Position numbers and translations under genes: made by a program. The notes under the pieces are model-generated. The model was not told the origin of the DNA. It searched no databases and was given only the letters and a program-made list of their open reading frames with translations. 64,000 nucleotides of DNA from Nocardia arthritidis NBRC 100137 (GTDB taxonomy: Bacteria; Actinomycetota; Actinomycetes; Mycobacteriales; Mycobacteriaceae), in assembly GCF_001612765.1 (NCBI RefSeq), contig NZ_BDBB01000042.1:1-64000 (forward strand), in the 5' to 3' direction. Below are positions 35,033 to 42,881 of the stretch, piece after piece (within the stretch, counting starts at the first letter, position 1; every line of letters starts with the position of its first letter).

Positions 35033-35821
35033 TCAGAACCAGAACGCTGCGCCGTAACCCGTCGTTTGCGCTGTGGCCCTTTTCGAATCGGCCCGTACGG
35101 TGACAAACGGCATGGCCGAGGCCGGTGAAAGGCAGCCGCTGATATTCAACGGGGTATTGGTGTGCGCGAAGGTGTAAGGGAATTCGGATTCCTCGTCGAT
35201 TTCCGCCGCGCCGATCACCGCCGCCGTGACCGTACCGGGGGCCAGATTCACCGCGAGTTCGACGGCGAGGCCCGCCTCGACGTCGAAGCTGGGCTGGATG
35301 GCGACGGCGGCGCCGACGCTGACGCTCGGCGGCGTGAACAGTTGCAGGGAGGGCACGTTCATCTGGTGATCGGGCATGTTCATCCCCTGATCGGGCATGT
35401 TCATCTGCACGGAGGGCGCATCCCAGGTGAGGGAGCCCTGCAGGCCGAAGGAGGGCGCGATCCCGACATCGGCGCCGACACTCGGTGAGATACCGATCGA
35501 GATGCCGTTGGAGATGTCGACCGCGCAGCCGATCAGATATCCGATGGCAATTTCCCCGCCGCGCAGCGCCGAGGGGCCGTCGAGAGATACCGAGAAGTCG
35601 CCGGACACCTTCACCGCGTGCACGAATGGAACTCCCGGCGCGATGTCACCGCCGGCGGGCACGACATTGTTGGCGTTCGCCGACGCGATCAGATGCAGTC
35701 CGCCGGCGTCGATCTCTCCTGGCGCGGCGTCCGCCACGGAATCGGAAACAGCGAAAGCGCCGGTGGCGGCCACAACCACCGCTACGATCGCGGCGAGAGT
35801 ACGCGAATGCTTTCGGTTCAT
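35033..35821 (-). CDS. MspA-family porin-like secreted protein
   Basis: A 262-residue exported protein. A Sec signal peptide is at residues 1-32 (basic MNRKHSR, a long Ala/Val core, then ADAAPG). The mature part has the MspA pattern: GEIAIGYLIGCAVDISNGISIGISPSVGADVG near residue 92, ending in a strand rich in Thr/Gly and a C-terminal FWF. MspA proteins form pores in the mycolate outer membrane of mycobacteria and relatives. The central region has a three-unit heptad insert (QMNMPDQ-like). The ATG at 35821 has GGAG four bases upstream. It is a single-gene unit. Confidence 0.85.
   Translation of the reverse strand: MNRKHSRTLAAIVAVVVAATGAFAVSDSVADAAPGEIDAGGLHLIASANANNVVPAGGDIAPGVPFVHAVKVSGDFSVSLDGPSALRGGEIAIGYLIGCAVDISNGISIGISPSVGADVGIAPSFGLQGSLTWDAPSVQMNMPDQGMNMPDHQMNVPSLQLFTPPSVSVGAAVAIQPSFDVEAGLAVELAVNLAPGTVTAAVIGAAEIDEESEFPYTFAHTNTPLNISGCLSPASAMPFVTVRADSKRATAQTTGYGAAFWF
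35352..35414. repeat. Three tandem 21-bp repeats inside the MspA-like gene
   Basis: Units at 35352-35372, 35373-35393 and 35394-35414 share GGCAYGTTCATC and encode the heptads QMNMPDQ, GMNMPDH and QMNVPSL. The repeat keeps the frame, so copy number could vary by slippage. Confidence 0.8.
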
Positions 35822-36208
35822 CATGCTCCAGTCGAGTATCGATGGAATCGGAACTTCATGCGCGAAGGACTGCACGGCAAAGGGGTCGTCGCGGCCCCAG
35901 TCGGCCTACGCCGCAGACTTTATCGGGCGGTGCGGCCGACGGCGGTGATCACGCCGACACGGCGAGTCGGCCGACCCGACCGATCGCGGTCGTCGTCGGC
36001 ATTCGCGCGAACCGCCGGTGACCGGCGAGCGAAACCCTCCGATTTCATACCAGGTCGCCGAAACTCCCCGCCGTTCGCCGAAATATCGCGCGTGTCGTCG
36101 AAATCGCCGCGGAGACCCGCGAGCCGGGTGCACGCCCGTGGATATGCCTGCGGCTCGGCGGGCGCGCCCGTACGGACGACCCCGGCTCGGCGCGTCAGCC
36201 CGCGGGAA
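35822..36208. other. Intergenic region, nothing recognised
   Basis: A 387-bp gap upstream of the MspA-like gene and downstream of the acyltransferase gene. Several short frames cross it, but none has convincing protein character. The MspA promoter should lie in its left part. Confidence 0.5.
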
Positions 36209-37450
36209 TCACCACGCGTCGGCGTGCAAGCCCGCGCAGTTCGCCGCGCGCAGCGCCAGTTCACGCAACGCACCGGCCGACGCGATCCGCGCCGGGTCCA
36301 GGCCGACCAGGCTCAGCACATAGTCGTCGCCGATTCGGCAGAGGTAGCCGGAGAGGCGGGTGCGGGGCAGTCGCGCGGCGGTCAGGCCGGGATGGATGGC
36401 GCGGGTAGCGACGCCGGTGCAGCGGTGCGGGCCGAGTCGGAGCAGCGAGGCGGGGAGCGTTCCGATGTTGGAGCACAGGATGTCCCGTTCGCCTGCGCCC
36501 TCGGACAGCGCGTAGGCCCAGCGGTCCGGAATCACCTGGAGGAGTTCTTCGGGCATGCCGCTCGGTGCGGACATGCGGTGCTCGTAGGCGGAACGGGCCA
36601 GTGCGCGGATCGTCGCCGGGGTGTCGGCGCGGGTGATCGCGATGCGCGTCATGGCGAGGTCGTTGTCGACCCGGGGTTCGTCGCGGGTGTCGACGGGCAG
36701 GCTGGCTTCGATCGTGTCGCCGGGAAATCCGCTGTCCCAGAGCACGGCCGCGACGAGGTGGATGAACAGGCTGTTCGCCGTGCCGCCGTCGCGCGCCGCC
36801 ACGCGGTCCCACTCGGCGGCCGGGCATTGCAGGATCGCGCTGTGCGTCGCGTTGCCCGCCCCGCGCGGCTGCTCGTCCCGGCGCGGCACGACGGGTTGCC
36901 GCGGTATCCCGTGCCGCAGCGCAGCCGCGGTGCCGCGCAGGACGATCGACCACTGGCGCCGGGCGTCGGCCCAATCCGATTCCCGCGCGGACAGATCCGC
37001 CGGACGCACCCGAGCGCCGCCCAGCGCGTCGTCCACCGCGAGCACCAGCGCGCGCCCGTCGGCCAGTGCGTGCGAACAGGTGAGAGAGACGGCCGAACCG
37101 CCGTCGTCCAGAGTCGCGGTCGAAAGCCGCCACCCAGGGCCATATTCCGGATCGAGCCCGGCGTCCTGCGTGTCGGCCCAGTCGAGCAGTTCCGCGACCG
37201 GGAGGATGCCTTCGGCGCGGTCGATCGGATACGCGCGCACGTTCGGGAGCCAGGCCCGGCGAGCGCCCGGCACGCGCGAGCCGATAACCCTGCGGCCCAA
37301 CGGTCCCGAGCGCAGGGCCGCGTGCACCCGTTCCAGCAGCGCCGGGTCCATTCGGTCGGCCGTCCGCCACAGCCCTTGCAGGGCGATCGGCGTGCCGAGC
37401 CCGCGGTGGCCACGCAGAAAGATCTCGTCGACGACGCTCAGGCGGCCCAT
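36209..37450 (-). CDS. CoA-dependent acyltransferase-like protein (condensation/WS-DGAT fold)
   Basis: A 413-residue protein. It begins GRLSVVDEIFLRGHRGLG and has the HxxxDG-type catalytic motif as SHALADGRALVLAV near residue 118. A later segment, NSLFIHLVAAVLW, and the C-terminal TRLSGYLCRIGDDYVLSLVGLDP fit the PapA/wax-ester-synthase acyltransferase fold. It probably transfers an acyl chain to a lipid or polyol; the substrate is unknown. The ATG at 37450 lies 5 bp after the enoyl-CoA hydratase stop, so both are in one operon of lipid character. Confidence 0.7.
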   Translation of the reverse strand: MGRLSVVDEIFLRGHRGLGTPIALQGLWRTADRMDPALLERVHAALRSGPLGRRVIGSRVPGARRAWLPNVRAYPIDRAEGILPVAELLDWADTQDAGLDPEYGPGWRLSTATLDDGGSAVSLTCSHALADGRALVLAVDDALGGARVRPADLSARESDWADARRQWSIVLRGTAAALRHGIPRQPVVPRRDEQPRGAGNATHSAILQCPAAEWDRVAARDGGTANSLFIHLVAAVLWDSGFPGDTIEASLPVDTRDEPRVDNDLAMTRIAITRADTPATIRALARSAYEHRMSAPSGMPEELLQVIPDRWAYALSEGAGERDILCSNIGTLPASLLRLGPHRCTGVATRAIHPGLTAARLPRTRLSGYLCRIGDDYVLSLVGLDPARIASAGALRELALRAANCAGLHADAW

Positions 37451-37455
37451 CGGGT

Positions 37456-38229
37456 TCAAGCGCGAGCGCCGTGCCGGCCCGCACCCGACGCGAAGCGCGC
37501 GGCCCCGTCCAGGGCGCCGCCTGCCAGTGCCGTCAGGCCGTGGCGGAACTCGTTGCGCAGGGCCGACTCCTCGGTCATCCCCTCCTGCTCGAGCAGCGAC
37601 ATCCGGTCCGAGCGCAGGCAGGTCTGCGGCAGCGCGGCCAGTTCCGCGGCCAAGGCCTCCGCGGCGCGGCGGGCTTCGCCGGTGGGGACCACGCGATTGA
37701 CAAGTCCCATCCGCAGCGCCTCGTCGGCGTCGACCGCGCGTCCGGTGAGCACCAGATCCATGGCGCGGCCCGCGCCGACGATCCGCGGCAGCCGGATGGT
37801 GCCGCCGTCGATCAGTGGGACGCCCCAGCGGCGGCAGAAGACGCCGAAGGTGCTGTCCTGCTCGGCAACCCGCAGGTCACACCACAGGGCGAGTTCCAGG
37901 CCACCGGCCACCGCGAAGCCGGAGACCGCGGCGATCACCGGCTTGGACAGTCGCATTCGGGTCGGTCCCATCGGGCCGTCACCGTCCTCGGCGGCGCGGT
38001 TGGAGCGCTCGGTGCCGAGCGCCTTGAGGTCGGCGCCGGCGCAGAACGTGCCGCCGTCGCCCCAGAGCACCGCGACCGCCGCCTCGGGGTCGGCGTCGAA
38101 CTCACGAAAGGCGTCGGCCAGCGCCGCGGCGGTCGGCCCGTCCACCGCGTTGCGCGCTTCGGGCCGGTGCAGGATCACGGTGGTCACGGGGCCGTTGCGT
38201 TCGACGAGTACGGTCACGCGCTCGACCAT
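37456..38229 (-). CDS. Enoyl-CoA hydratase/isomerase (crotonase) family protein
   Basis: A 257-residue crotonase. The oxyanion-hole segments are GTFCAGADLKALG near residue 61 and SGFAVAGGLELALWCDLRVAEQD near 105. The latter supplies the first catalytic Glu (GGLEL). The second catalytic position aligns with the GGTIRLPRIVG region near 140, where the usual Glu is not obvious, so the protein may not be a hydratase in the strict sense. It is upstream of, and probably cotranscribed with, the acyltransferase. A TetR gene is divergent from it. Confidence 0.88.
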   Translation of the reverse strand: MVERVTVLVERNGPVTTVILHRPEARNAVDGPTAAALADAFREFDADPEAAVAVLWGDGGTFCAGADLKALGTERSNRAAEDGDGPMGPTRMRLSKPVIAAVSGFAVAGGLELALWCDLRVAEQDSTFGVFCRRWGVPLIDGGTIRLPRIVGAGRAMDLVLTGRAVDADEALRMGLVNRVVPTGEARRAAEALAAELAALPQTCLRSDRMSLLEQEGMTEESALRNEFRHGLTALAGGALDGAARFASGAGRHGARA

Positions 38230-38253
38230 ACGCCGTAAAAGCACCCTTGCGTG

Positions 38254-38280
38254 AAGAAATGAATCCGTGCTTCACTTCTT
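38254..38280. promoter_or_regulatory. Operator between crotonase and TetR genes
   Basis: AAGAAATGAA, a 7-bp spacer, then TTCACTTCTT: 10-bp inverted arms with one mismatch, directly before the TetR GTG start. It is the likely site for autoregulation and for control of the crotonase-acyltransferase operon. Confidence 0.7.
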
Positions 38281-38282
38281 GG

Positions 38283-38933
38283 GTGGCCTACCGCAGAACC
38301 CCCGCCGTGCAGGCCCGCCTGGACGCCCAGGCGGGGCTGATCGTGCACGCAGCGACCAAGGTGCTGTCCCGCGGCGGATATGCCGCGCTGTCCATGGCGG
38401 CGGTCGCGGCCGAGGCGGGCGTGGCCACCGGCACCGTCTACAAGAACTTCGACGGCAAGTCCGCCTTGGTGCGGGCGGTGTTCCGGAAGGTGGTCGCCCG
38501 CGAGGTCGCCGCCGTGGCCGAGGCGGGTTCGCGCGGATCGGCCGTCGAGCGGGTGACCGCGGCGGTGGCGACCTTCGCGGGCCGCGCGCTGAAGAATCCG
38601 AACCTGGCCTACGTGCTGCTCGCCGAGCCGGTCGACGCCGCCGTGGACAGCGAACGCCTGCGCTTCCGGCGCGCGTTCGCCGAGACCTTCGAATCGGCGG
38701 TGGCCGAAGGTATCTCGCGGGGGGAGCTACCCCCGCAGGACCCGAGAATCAGCGCGGCCGCGTTGGTCGGCGCGATCGGCGAGGTGCTGGTCGGCCCGCT
38801 CGCCGACGCGCCGCACGGCGAATCCGTCGTCCCCGAAATCACCGCTTTCGCGATCCGCGCGCTCGGCGTGCGCGACGACCCGGGCGCGGGTGACGCCCGG
38901 CTGGAATCAGGAGTGTCAGATGCAGACGCATGA
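38283..38933 (+). CDS. TetR-family regulator of lipid-type genes
   Basis: A 216-residue regulator with helix-turn-helix at residues 25-60 (LSMAAVAAEAGVATGTVYKNFDGKSALVRAV). The start GTG at 38283 gives VAYRRTPAVQARLDAQ, typical for this subgroup. An in-frame ATG upstream would place the operator inside the coding region. The 3' end overlaps the acyl-CoA dehydrogenase start by 14 bp, so the two are coupled. Targets are probably this gene pair and the divergent crotonase operon. Acyl-CoA ligands are common in such systems (inference). Confidence 0.88.
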   Translation: MAYRRTPAVQARLDAQAGLIVHAATKVLSRGGYAALSMAAVAAEAGVATGTVYKNFDGKSALVRAVFRKVVAREVAAVAEAGSRGSAVERVTAAVATFAGRALKNPNLAYVLLAEPVDAAVDSERLRFRRAFAETFESAVAEGISRGELPPQDPRISAAALVGAIGEVLVGPLADAPHGESVVPEITAFAIRALGVRDDPGAGDARLESGVSDADA

Positions 38934-40539
38934 AGTCTTCAACCAGGTGCCCGACATCGTGCCCTTCGACGCCTCGCGCAATCCGGCCCTGCTCGAGGGC
39001 CTGCACCGGGAAGGCGCGGGCTGGGCCGAAGCAGAGGTGCGGGAACTGGGCGCGCTCGCGGGCGGCGCGCAGGCGCAGGAGTGGGGCAGGCTGGCCAACG
39101 AATACCCGCCGGTGCTGCGCACCCATGACCGCTACGGCAACCGCGTCGACGAGGTCGAGTTCCACCCGCACTGGCACGACCTGATGCGCGTCGCCGTCGA
39201 GCACGGCCTGCACGGCGCACCGTGGCTGGACGACCGACCCGGCGCGCACACGGCGCGTGCGGCGAAGTTCTACACCTGGGGCGTCGCCGACGCGGGCCAC
39301 ATGTGCCCGATCTCCATGACCTACGCGGTGGTCCCCGCCTTGCGGCACAACCGGGAACTCTCGGCGCGATTCGAACCGCTGCTCGGCTCCCGCGTCTACG
39401 ACTTCGGGCTGCGCGAACCGTCCGCCAAGGCCGGGCTCATCGCGGGCATGTCGATGACCGAGAAGCAGGGCGGCTCGGACGTCCGCGCCAACACCACCAC
39501 CGCGACGCCGCAGCCGGACGGCACCTACCGGATCGTCGGGCACAAATGGTTCACCTCCGCGCCGATGTCGGACATGTTCCTCACCCTGGCGCAGGCACCC
39601 GGCGGCCTGTCCTGCTTCCTGCTGCCCCGGGTGCTGCCGGACGGCGCCCGCAACCCCATCCGCATCCAGCGGCTCAAGGACAAGCTGGGCAACAAGTCCA
39701 ACGCCTCGTCGGAGATCGAATACGAGAACGCCGTCGGCTGGCTGGTCGGCGCGGAGGGCGCGGGTGTCAAGACCATCATCGAGATGGTGAACATGACCAG
39801 GCTGGACTGCGTGATCGGCTCGGCCACCGGCATGCGCGCGGGCGCCGTGTACGCGGTGCACCACGCTAGGCACCGCAAGGCGTTCGGGGCCGAACTGATC
39901 GACCAGCCCGCGATGCGCAATGTACTGGCCGATCTGGTGATCGAGTCCGACGCCGCGACCACCGTGATGATGCGGCTGGCCGGGGCCACCGACCGGGCAG
40001 GCCGGGATCCGGCCGAGGCGGCGCTGCGGCGTATCGCGCTGGCGGTCACCAAGTACTGGGTGTGCAAGCGCGCGCCCGCGCACGCGGCCGAGGCGCTGGA
40101 ATGCCTGGGCGGCAACGGATACGCCGAGGAATCCGGCATGCCGCGGCTGTACCGGGAGGCGCCGCTGATGTCCATCTGGGAGGGATCGGGCAACGTCGCC
40201 GCGCTGGACGCGTTGCGCGCCATGGGGCGTCAGCCGGAGACGGTCGAGGCGTACTTCGACGAAGTGTCGCGCGCCAAAGGCGAGAACCCGCGCTTGGACG
40301 ACGCGATCGCCCGGGTCGGCAAGGAATTGTCGGATTTCGACGACATCGAATACCGCGCCAGGCGCGTCGTCGAGTTGATGGCGCTCGTGCTCCAAGGCGC
40401 TCAGCTGGTTCGCCACGGCCACCCCGCCGTCGCCGACGCCTTCTGCGCCACCAGGCTCGGCGACGACTGGGGCATCGCGTTCGGCACGCTGCCCACCGGC
40501 GTCGACACGGGCGCGATCATCGAGCGCGCCTTCGTCTGA
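38920..40539 (+). CDS. AidB-like acyl-CoA dehydrogenase
   Basis: A 539-residue FAD enzyme. Signatures are MSMTEKQGGSDVRANTT near residue 180, IVGHKWFTSAPMSDMFL near 205, SCFLLPR, and REAPLMSIWEGSGNVAALD near 410, whose WEGSGNV carries the catalytic Glu position. This organisation (N-terminal extension, about 540 residues) is that of the AidB branch, linked in E. coli to alkylation response, but in actinobacteria often to fatty-acid or branched-chain metabolism. AGGAG lies seven bases before the ATG. A terminator hairpin follows the stop. Confidence 0.92.
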   Translation: MQTHEVFNQVPDIVPFDASRNPALLEGLHREGAGWAEAEVRELGALAGGAQAQEWGRLANEYPPVLRTHDRYGNRVDEVEFHPHWHDLMRVAVEHGLHGAPWLDDRPGAHTARAAKFYTWGVADAGHMCPISMTYAVVPALRHNRELSARFEPLLGSRVYDFGLREPSAKAGLIAGMSMTEKQGGSDVRANTTTATPQPDGTYRIVGHKWFTSAPMSDMFLTLAQAPGGLSCFLLPRVLPDGARNPIRIQRLKDKLGNKSNASSEIEYENAVGWLVGAEGAGVKTIIEMVNMTRLDCVIGSATGMRAGAVYAVHHARHRKAFGAELIDQPAMRNVLADLVIESDAATTVMMRLAGATDRAGRDPAEAALRRIALAVTKYWVCKRAPAHAAEALECLGGNGYAEESGMPRLYREAPLMSIWEGSGNVAALDALRAMGRQPETVEAYFDEVSRAKGENPRLDDAIARVGKELSDFDDIEYRARRVVELMALVLQGAQLVRHGHPAVADAFCATRLGDDWGIAFGTLPTGVDTGAIIERAFV

Positions 40540-40546
40540 GCCGCCG

Positions 40547-40582
40547 GTGCCCCGGGGGACCGGTTCGGGTGCCCCGGGGCAC
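40547..40582 (+). terminator. 11-bp perfect hairpin after the acyl-CoA dehydrogenase gene
   Basis: GTGCCCCGGGG (40547-40557) pairs with CCCCGGGGCAC (40572-40582) around a 14-nt loop, starting 8 bp after the stop codon. There is no U-run. Confidence 0.75.
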
Positions 40583-40655
40583 GGCGTCGTAACGAGACTC
40601 TGGCCCCGCGTTGTCCGCCCGCTCCGCCGCCCGCGCACGCGTTCCGTCGCCGGTA

Positions 40656-40812
40656 TCAGGCGGGCCGGGTCAGTACGCGCTCGACCAACGCCGTATCGCA
40701 GTATTCGACCACCTCGCGTAATTTCCCCTCGGCGACCCGGAAGACGAAGCAGTAGGTCTGGTCGTAGCTCTCCCCGCGCGTGGTCACGCCCTCGGCGCGG
40801 GCCCGCACGTCG
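40656..40812 (-). pseudogene. 3' fragment of an NTF2/SnoaL-like gene
   Basis: The last 50 codons read VRARAEGVTTRGESYDQTY, then CFVFRV and LREVVEYCDTALVERVL. This is the C-terminal half of a SnoaL/NTF2-like protein (final beta-sheet with YDQxYCFVFRxxxGxLxEVxEYxDT). The 5' half is missing. Beyond about 40812 the sequence becomes a LysR fragment on the other strand. The right boundary is approximate. Confidence 0.7.
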
Positions 40813-41072
40813 CCCGCGACTGGTTCGCCAAACTCGGCCTCGTCGCGACCGGACTGGGCGTCACGGTGGTCCCCGGCATCGCCGTTCCCGTGCTGCCGCC
40901 GACCATCGCGCTGCTGCGGATCGACCACCCCGCCGCGGTCCGGCGCACCGTCCTGGCCCATCGCGGCGATCGCGATACCGCCGAATCCCGAGGGATGTTC
41001 GCCGAGGCGCTGCGCGACCGGGCGGCCGACCTGTCGGCCCAGGTACGCCAGCGCCTTCGCGGTAGTGCGTAA
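40806..41072 (+). pseudogene. 3' fragment of a LysR-family regulator gene
   Basis: The frame reads ARDWFAKLGLVATGLGVTV, VPGIAVPVLPPTIALLRI, and later LRDRAADLSAQVRQRL, the end of a LysR substrate-binding domain. No helix-turn-helix or start is present, since the upstream sequence is the antisense NTF2 fragment. The left boundary is approximate. It is probably not expressed as a functional protein. Confidence 0.7.
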
Positions 41073-41172
41073 TCGCGGCACCGCTGTTCTGTGTGACGAA
41101 CAGTCACGCGAAGTCCACCGCGCGGGTGTGGACACCCGCGGCACGCGTCGGCGGCAGGGCAGCGCCGGTAGT

Positions 41173-41886
41173 GTGGCGGCGGTGGCAGGGGAGTTCGTCG
41201 AGAGACCGTTGAGCTGGCTGGTCCGGCGGGTGCGGGAGCGTGCGGGGCGGGGACGATATCTGCTGGGCATTGCGGGGCCGCCGGGCGCGGGGAAATCCAC
41301 CTTGTCGATCGCGCTGCGCGACGCGATCAACCGCGAGGCGGGCGGCATGATCGCCGAGATCGCACCCATGGACGGATTTCACCTGGACAACGACATCCTC
41401 CGGGCGTCGGAAAGTCTTGCCCGCAAGGGCGAGCCGGACACCTTCGATGTCGATGGTTACCTCGCGGGGCTGCGACGCCTGCGGACTACACCGATGGGCG
41501 AGCCGGTGGAATGGCCCACGTTCGACCGGTCTGTCGACGCCCGGGTGCCCGGCGGTGTGGTGTTCGACCGGCAGTCCATTGTCCTCACCGAGGGCAACTA
41601 TCTGCTGCTCGACGACTTCGGCACGCGCCGATGGTCGGCGGTCCGGGCACTCCTGGACGAGTGCTGGTATCTGGACGCGGCGCGCGACGTGATCGAGGAT
41701 CGCCTGCTGCGCAGACACATTCGCGGTGGTCGCACGCCCGCGGCAGCGTACGACAAGGTGCGCGACAGCGACTTGCGCAACGCGGAGTTCGTCGCGGCCA
41801 CCGAGCAGCGCGCCGACCTCGTGCTGCGCGGGCAGGCGGGAAGCTACGCGGTGGCTGTCCCGTCTACCGGATTCAGCGCAGGGTGA
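41173..41886 (+). CDS. P-loop nucleoside/nucleotide kinase-family protein
   Basis: A 237-residue P-loop kinase related to uridine kinase/pantothenate kinase and the fructose-transport FrcK-like group. It has Walker A GIAGPPGAGKSTLS near residue 32, MDGFHLDNDIL near 65 (the acidic catalytic segment), RKGEPDTFDVDGYLAGL, and a lid VIEDRLLRRHIRGGRTPAAAY near 175. The phosphate acceptor is unknown. The start is uncertain: GTG at 41173 or 41182, with no clear binding site. It overlaps the oxidoreductase remnant on the other strand by 14 bp. Confidence 0.83.
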   Translation: MAAVAGEFVERPLSWLVRRVRERAGRGRYLLGIAGPPGAGKSTLSIALRDAINREAGGMIAEIAPMDGFHLDNDILRASESLARKGEPDTFDVDGYLAGLRRLRTTPMGEPVEWPTFDRSVDARVPGGVVFDRQSIVLTEGNYLLLDDFGTRRWSAVRALLDECWYLDAARDVIEDRLLRRHIRGGRTPAAAYDKVRDSDLRNAEFVAATEQRADLVLRGQAGSYAVAVPSTGFSAG

Positions 41887-42129
41887 GCGAGGTCTCGAAT
41901 TCGACGCGGGTCAGTTTCTCCGGCAGCATCAGCGCCATCGACATGCTTTCGGCGCCAATTCCTCGACCACGTCGGTGCGGGCGAACTCCTTGATCTTCGC
42001 GGCCAGGCGACCGCCGAGGTAGAACCCGCTCGCGACGTCGTCCCTGGAGGCGACCCGCACGGTGGCGGCACGCCGGCCCAGGCCGAGGTAGCCGCCGCCG
42101 ACCACGACCACATCGGTATTCCCAGTCAT
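41873..42129 (-). pseudogene. FAD-dependent oxidoreductase gene (NDH-2-like) with large internal deletion
   Basis: An intact start with GGAGA upstream gives MTGNTDVVVVGGGYLG, the FAD-binding N-terminus of an NADH dehydrogenase-like flavoprotein. It then jumps in frame to LGRRAATVRVASRDDVASG, then FYLGGRLAAKIKEFA, which belongs near the C-terminus of the same family (SLGRRxxxxQFxxxxDxxxxFxxxGRxxAxxKEF). About 270 codons are missing between them. The frame stops at 41929; another frame carries a protein-like tail (LMLPEKLTRVEFETSLTLR) to 41873. A relic, not a working enzyme. Confidence 0.7.
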
Positions 42130-42319
42130 GGTGTCTCCTTCACTTCGGGGGTCGGCATCAAGACACCGCAGGAGCACCCCCTGTGACAGGGTGTGATTCA
42201 GATCACTTCGCGGGGGTTCCGCGCCGCTCACCGCCCCCGGCCCGCGGCATCCGAAGAGACGGACCGCGTATCGGCGCGTGCGGTGGCTCACCCGCTCTAC
42301 CAGGCTCGATGATGAATCA

Positions 42320-42868
42320 ATGACGGAGAATCGCGCAGGCGGCAGAGTATCGGGCGCCCTGTTCAATGCGCCGGCCGTGGTATGCGCTCTGCTGTTCTAT
42401 TACTTTCTGCCGCTGGAGATCCAGCCGCTCGGCCGCCCCGCCGGGCTGCTCGGGCTCGTCGCCTTCGTCCTCGGAGTCGCGGGCCTGATCTGGCTGGCGT
42501 GGTGGCGCATCCGGCGGTACCTCCGCGATCCGGCGACGACCGCCGGACGGATCAACGACGTACTGCTCGTGGTCTGCGTCGTGGTGACGTTCTTCGCCCT
42601 GTACTACTACGTGCTCGAACAGCGCGCGCCCGGCCAGTTCGAGGGTCTGCGCACGCGAACCGACTCGCTCTACTACACGATCATCACCCTCGGGACGGTC
42701 GGCTACGGCGACGTGCACGCGGTCGGGCCCGCGGCGAAAGTGGCCACGATGGTCCAAGTCGTCTTCGACCTGGGCGTCATCGGTACCTTGATCGCGATAT
42801 CCACTTCGCGCATCGTCCGGCGATTCGACGAGGCGCGGCGCGAACCCCCGCCCGGCGGGGCCGCCTAG
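42320..42868 (+). CDS. Potassium channel protein
   Basis: A 182-residue membrane protein. Hydrophobic helices lie near residues 15-32, 40-60, 80-102 and 135-157. The selectivity filter TLGTVGYGDV near residue 124 sits in a pore loop (SLYYTIITLGTVGYGD), the hallmark of K+ channels. The last two helices and the pore loop form the conducting unit, and the first pair is an added N-terminal hairpin. No RCK domain follows, so gating by ligand is not evident. It is convergent with pgi, with a 13-bp gap. Confidence 0.9.
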   Translation: MTENRAGGRVSGALFNAPAVVCALLFYYFLPLEIQPLGRPAGLLGLVAFVLGVAGLIWLAWWRIRRYLRDPATTAGRINDVLLVVCVVVTFFALYYYVLEQRAPGQFEGLRTRTDSLYYTIITLGTVGYGDVHAVGPAAKVATMVQVVFDLGVIGTLIAISTSRIVRRFDEARREPPPGGAA

Positions 42869-42881
42869 CGCGCTGACGAAC

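Noticed and set aside
35618..38254. Long plus-strand frame (about 878 codons) across the acyltransferase and crotonase genes
   Set aside because: It is an open antisense frame of two well-supported minus-strand genes and has no recognisable domain.
38839..40638. 599-codon minus-strand frame over the acyl-CoA dehydrogenase
   Set aside because: It is antisense to a clear AidB-like gene, and its translation is low-complexity Arg/Gly/Val/His.
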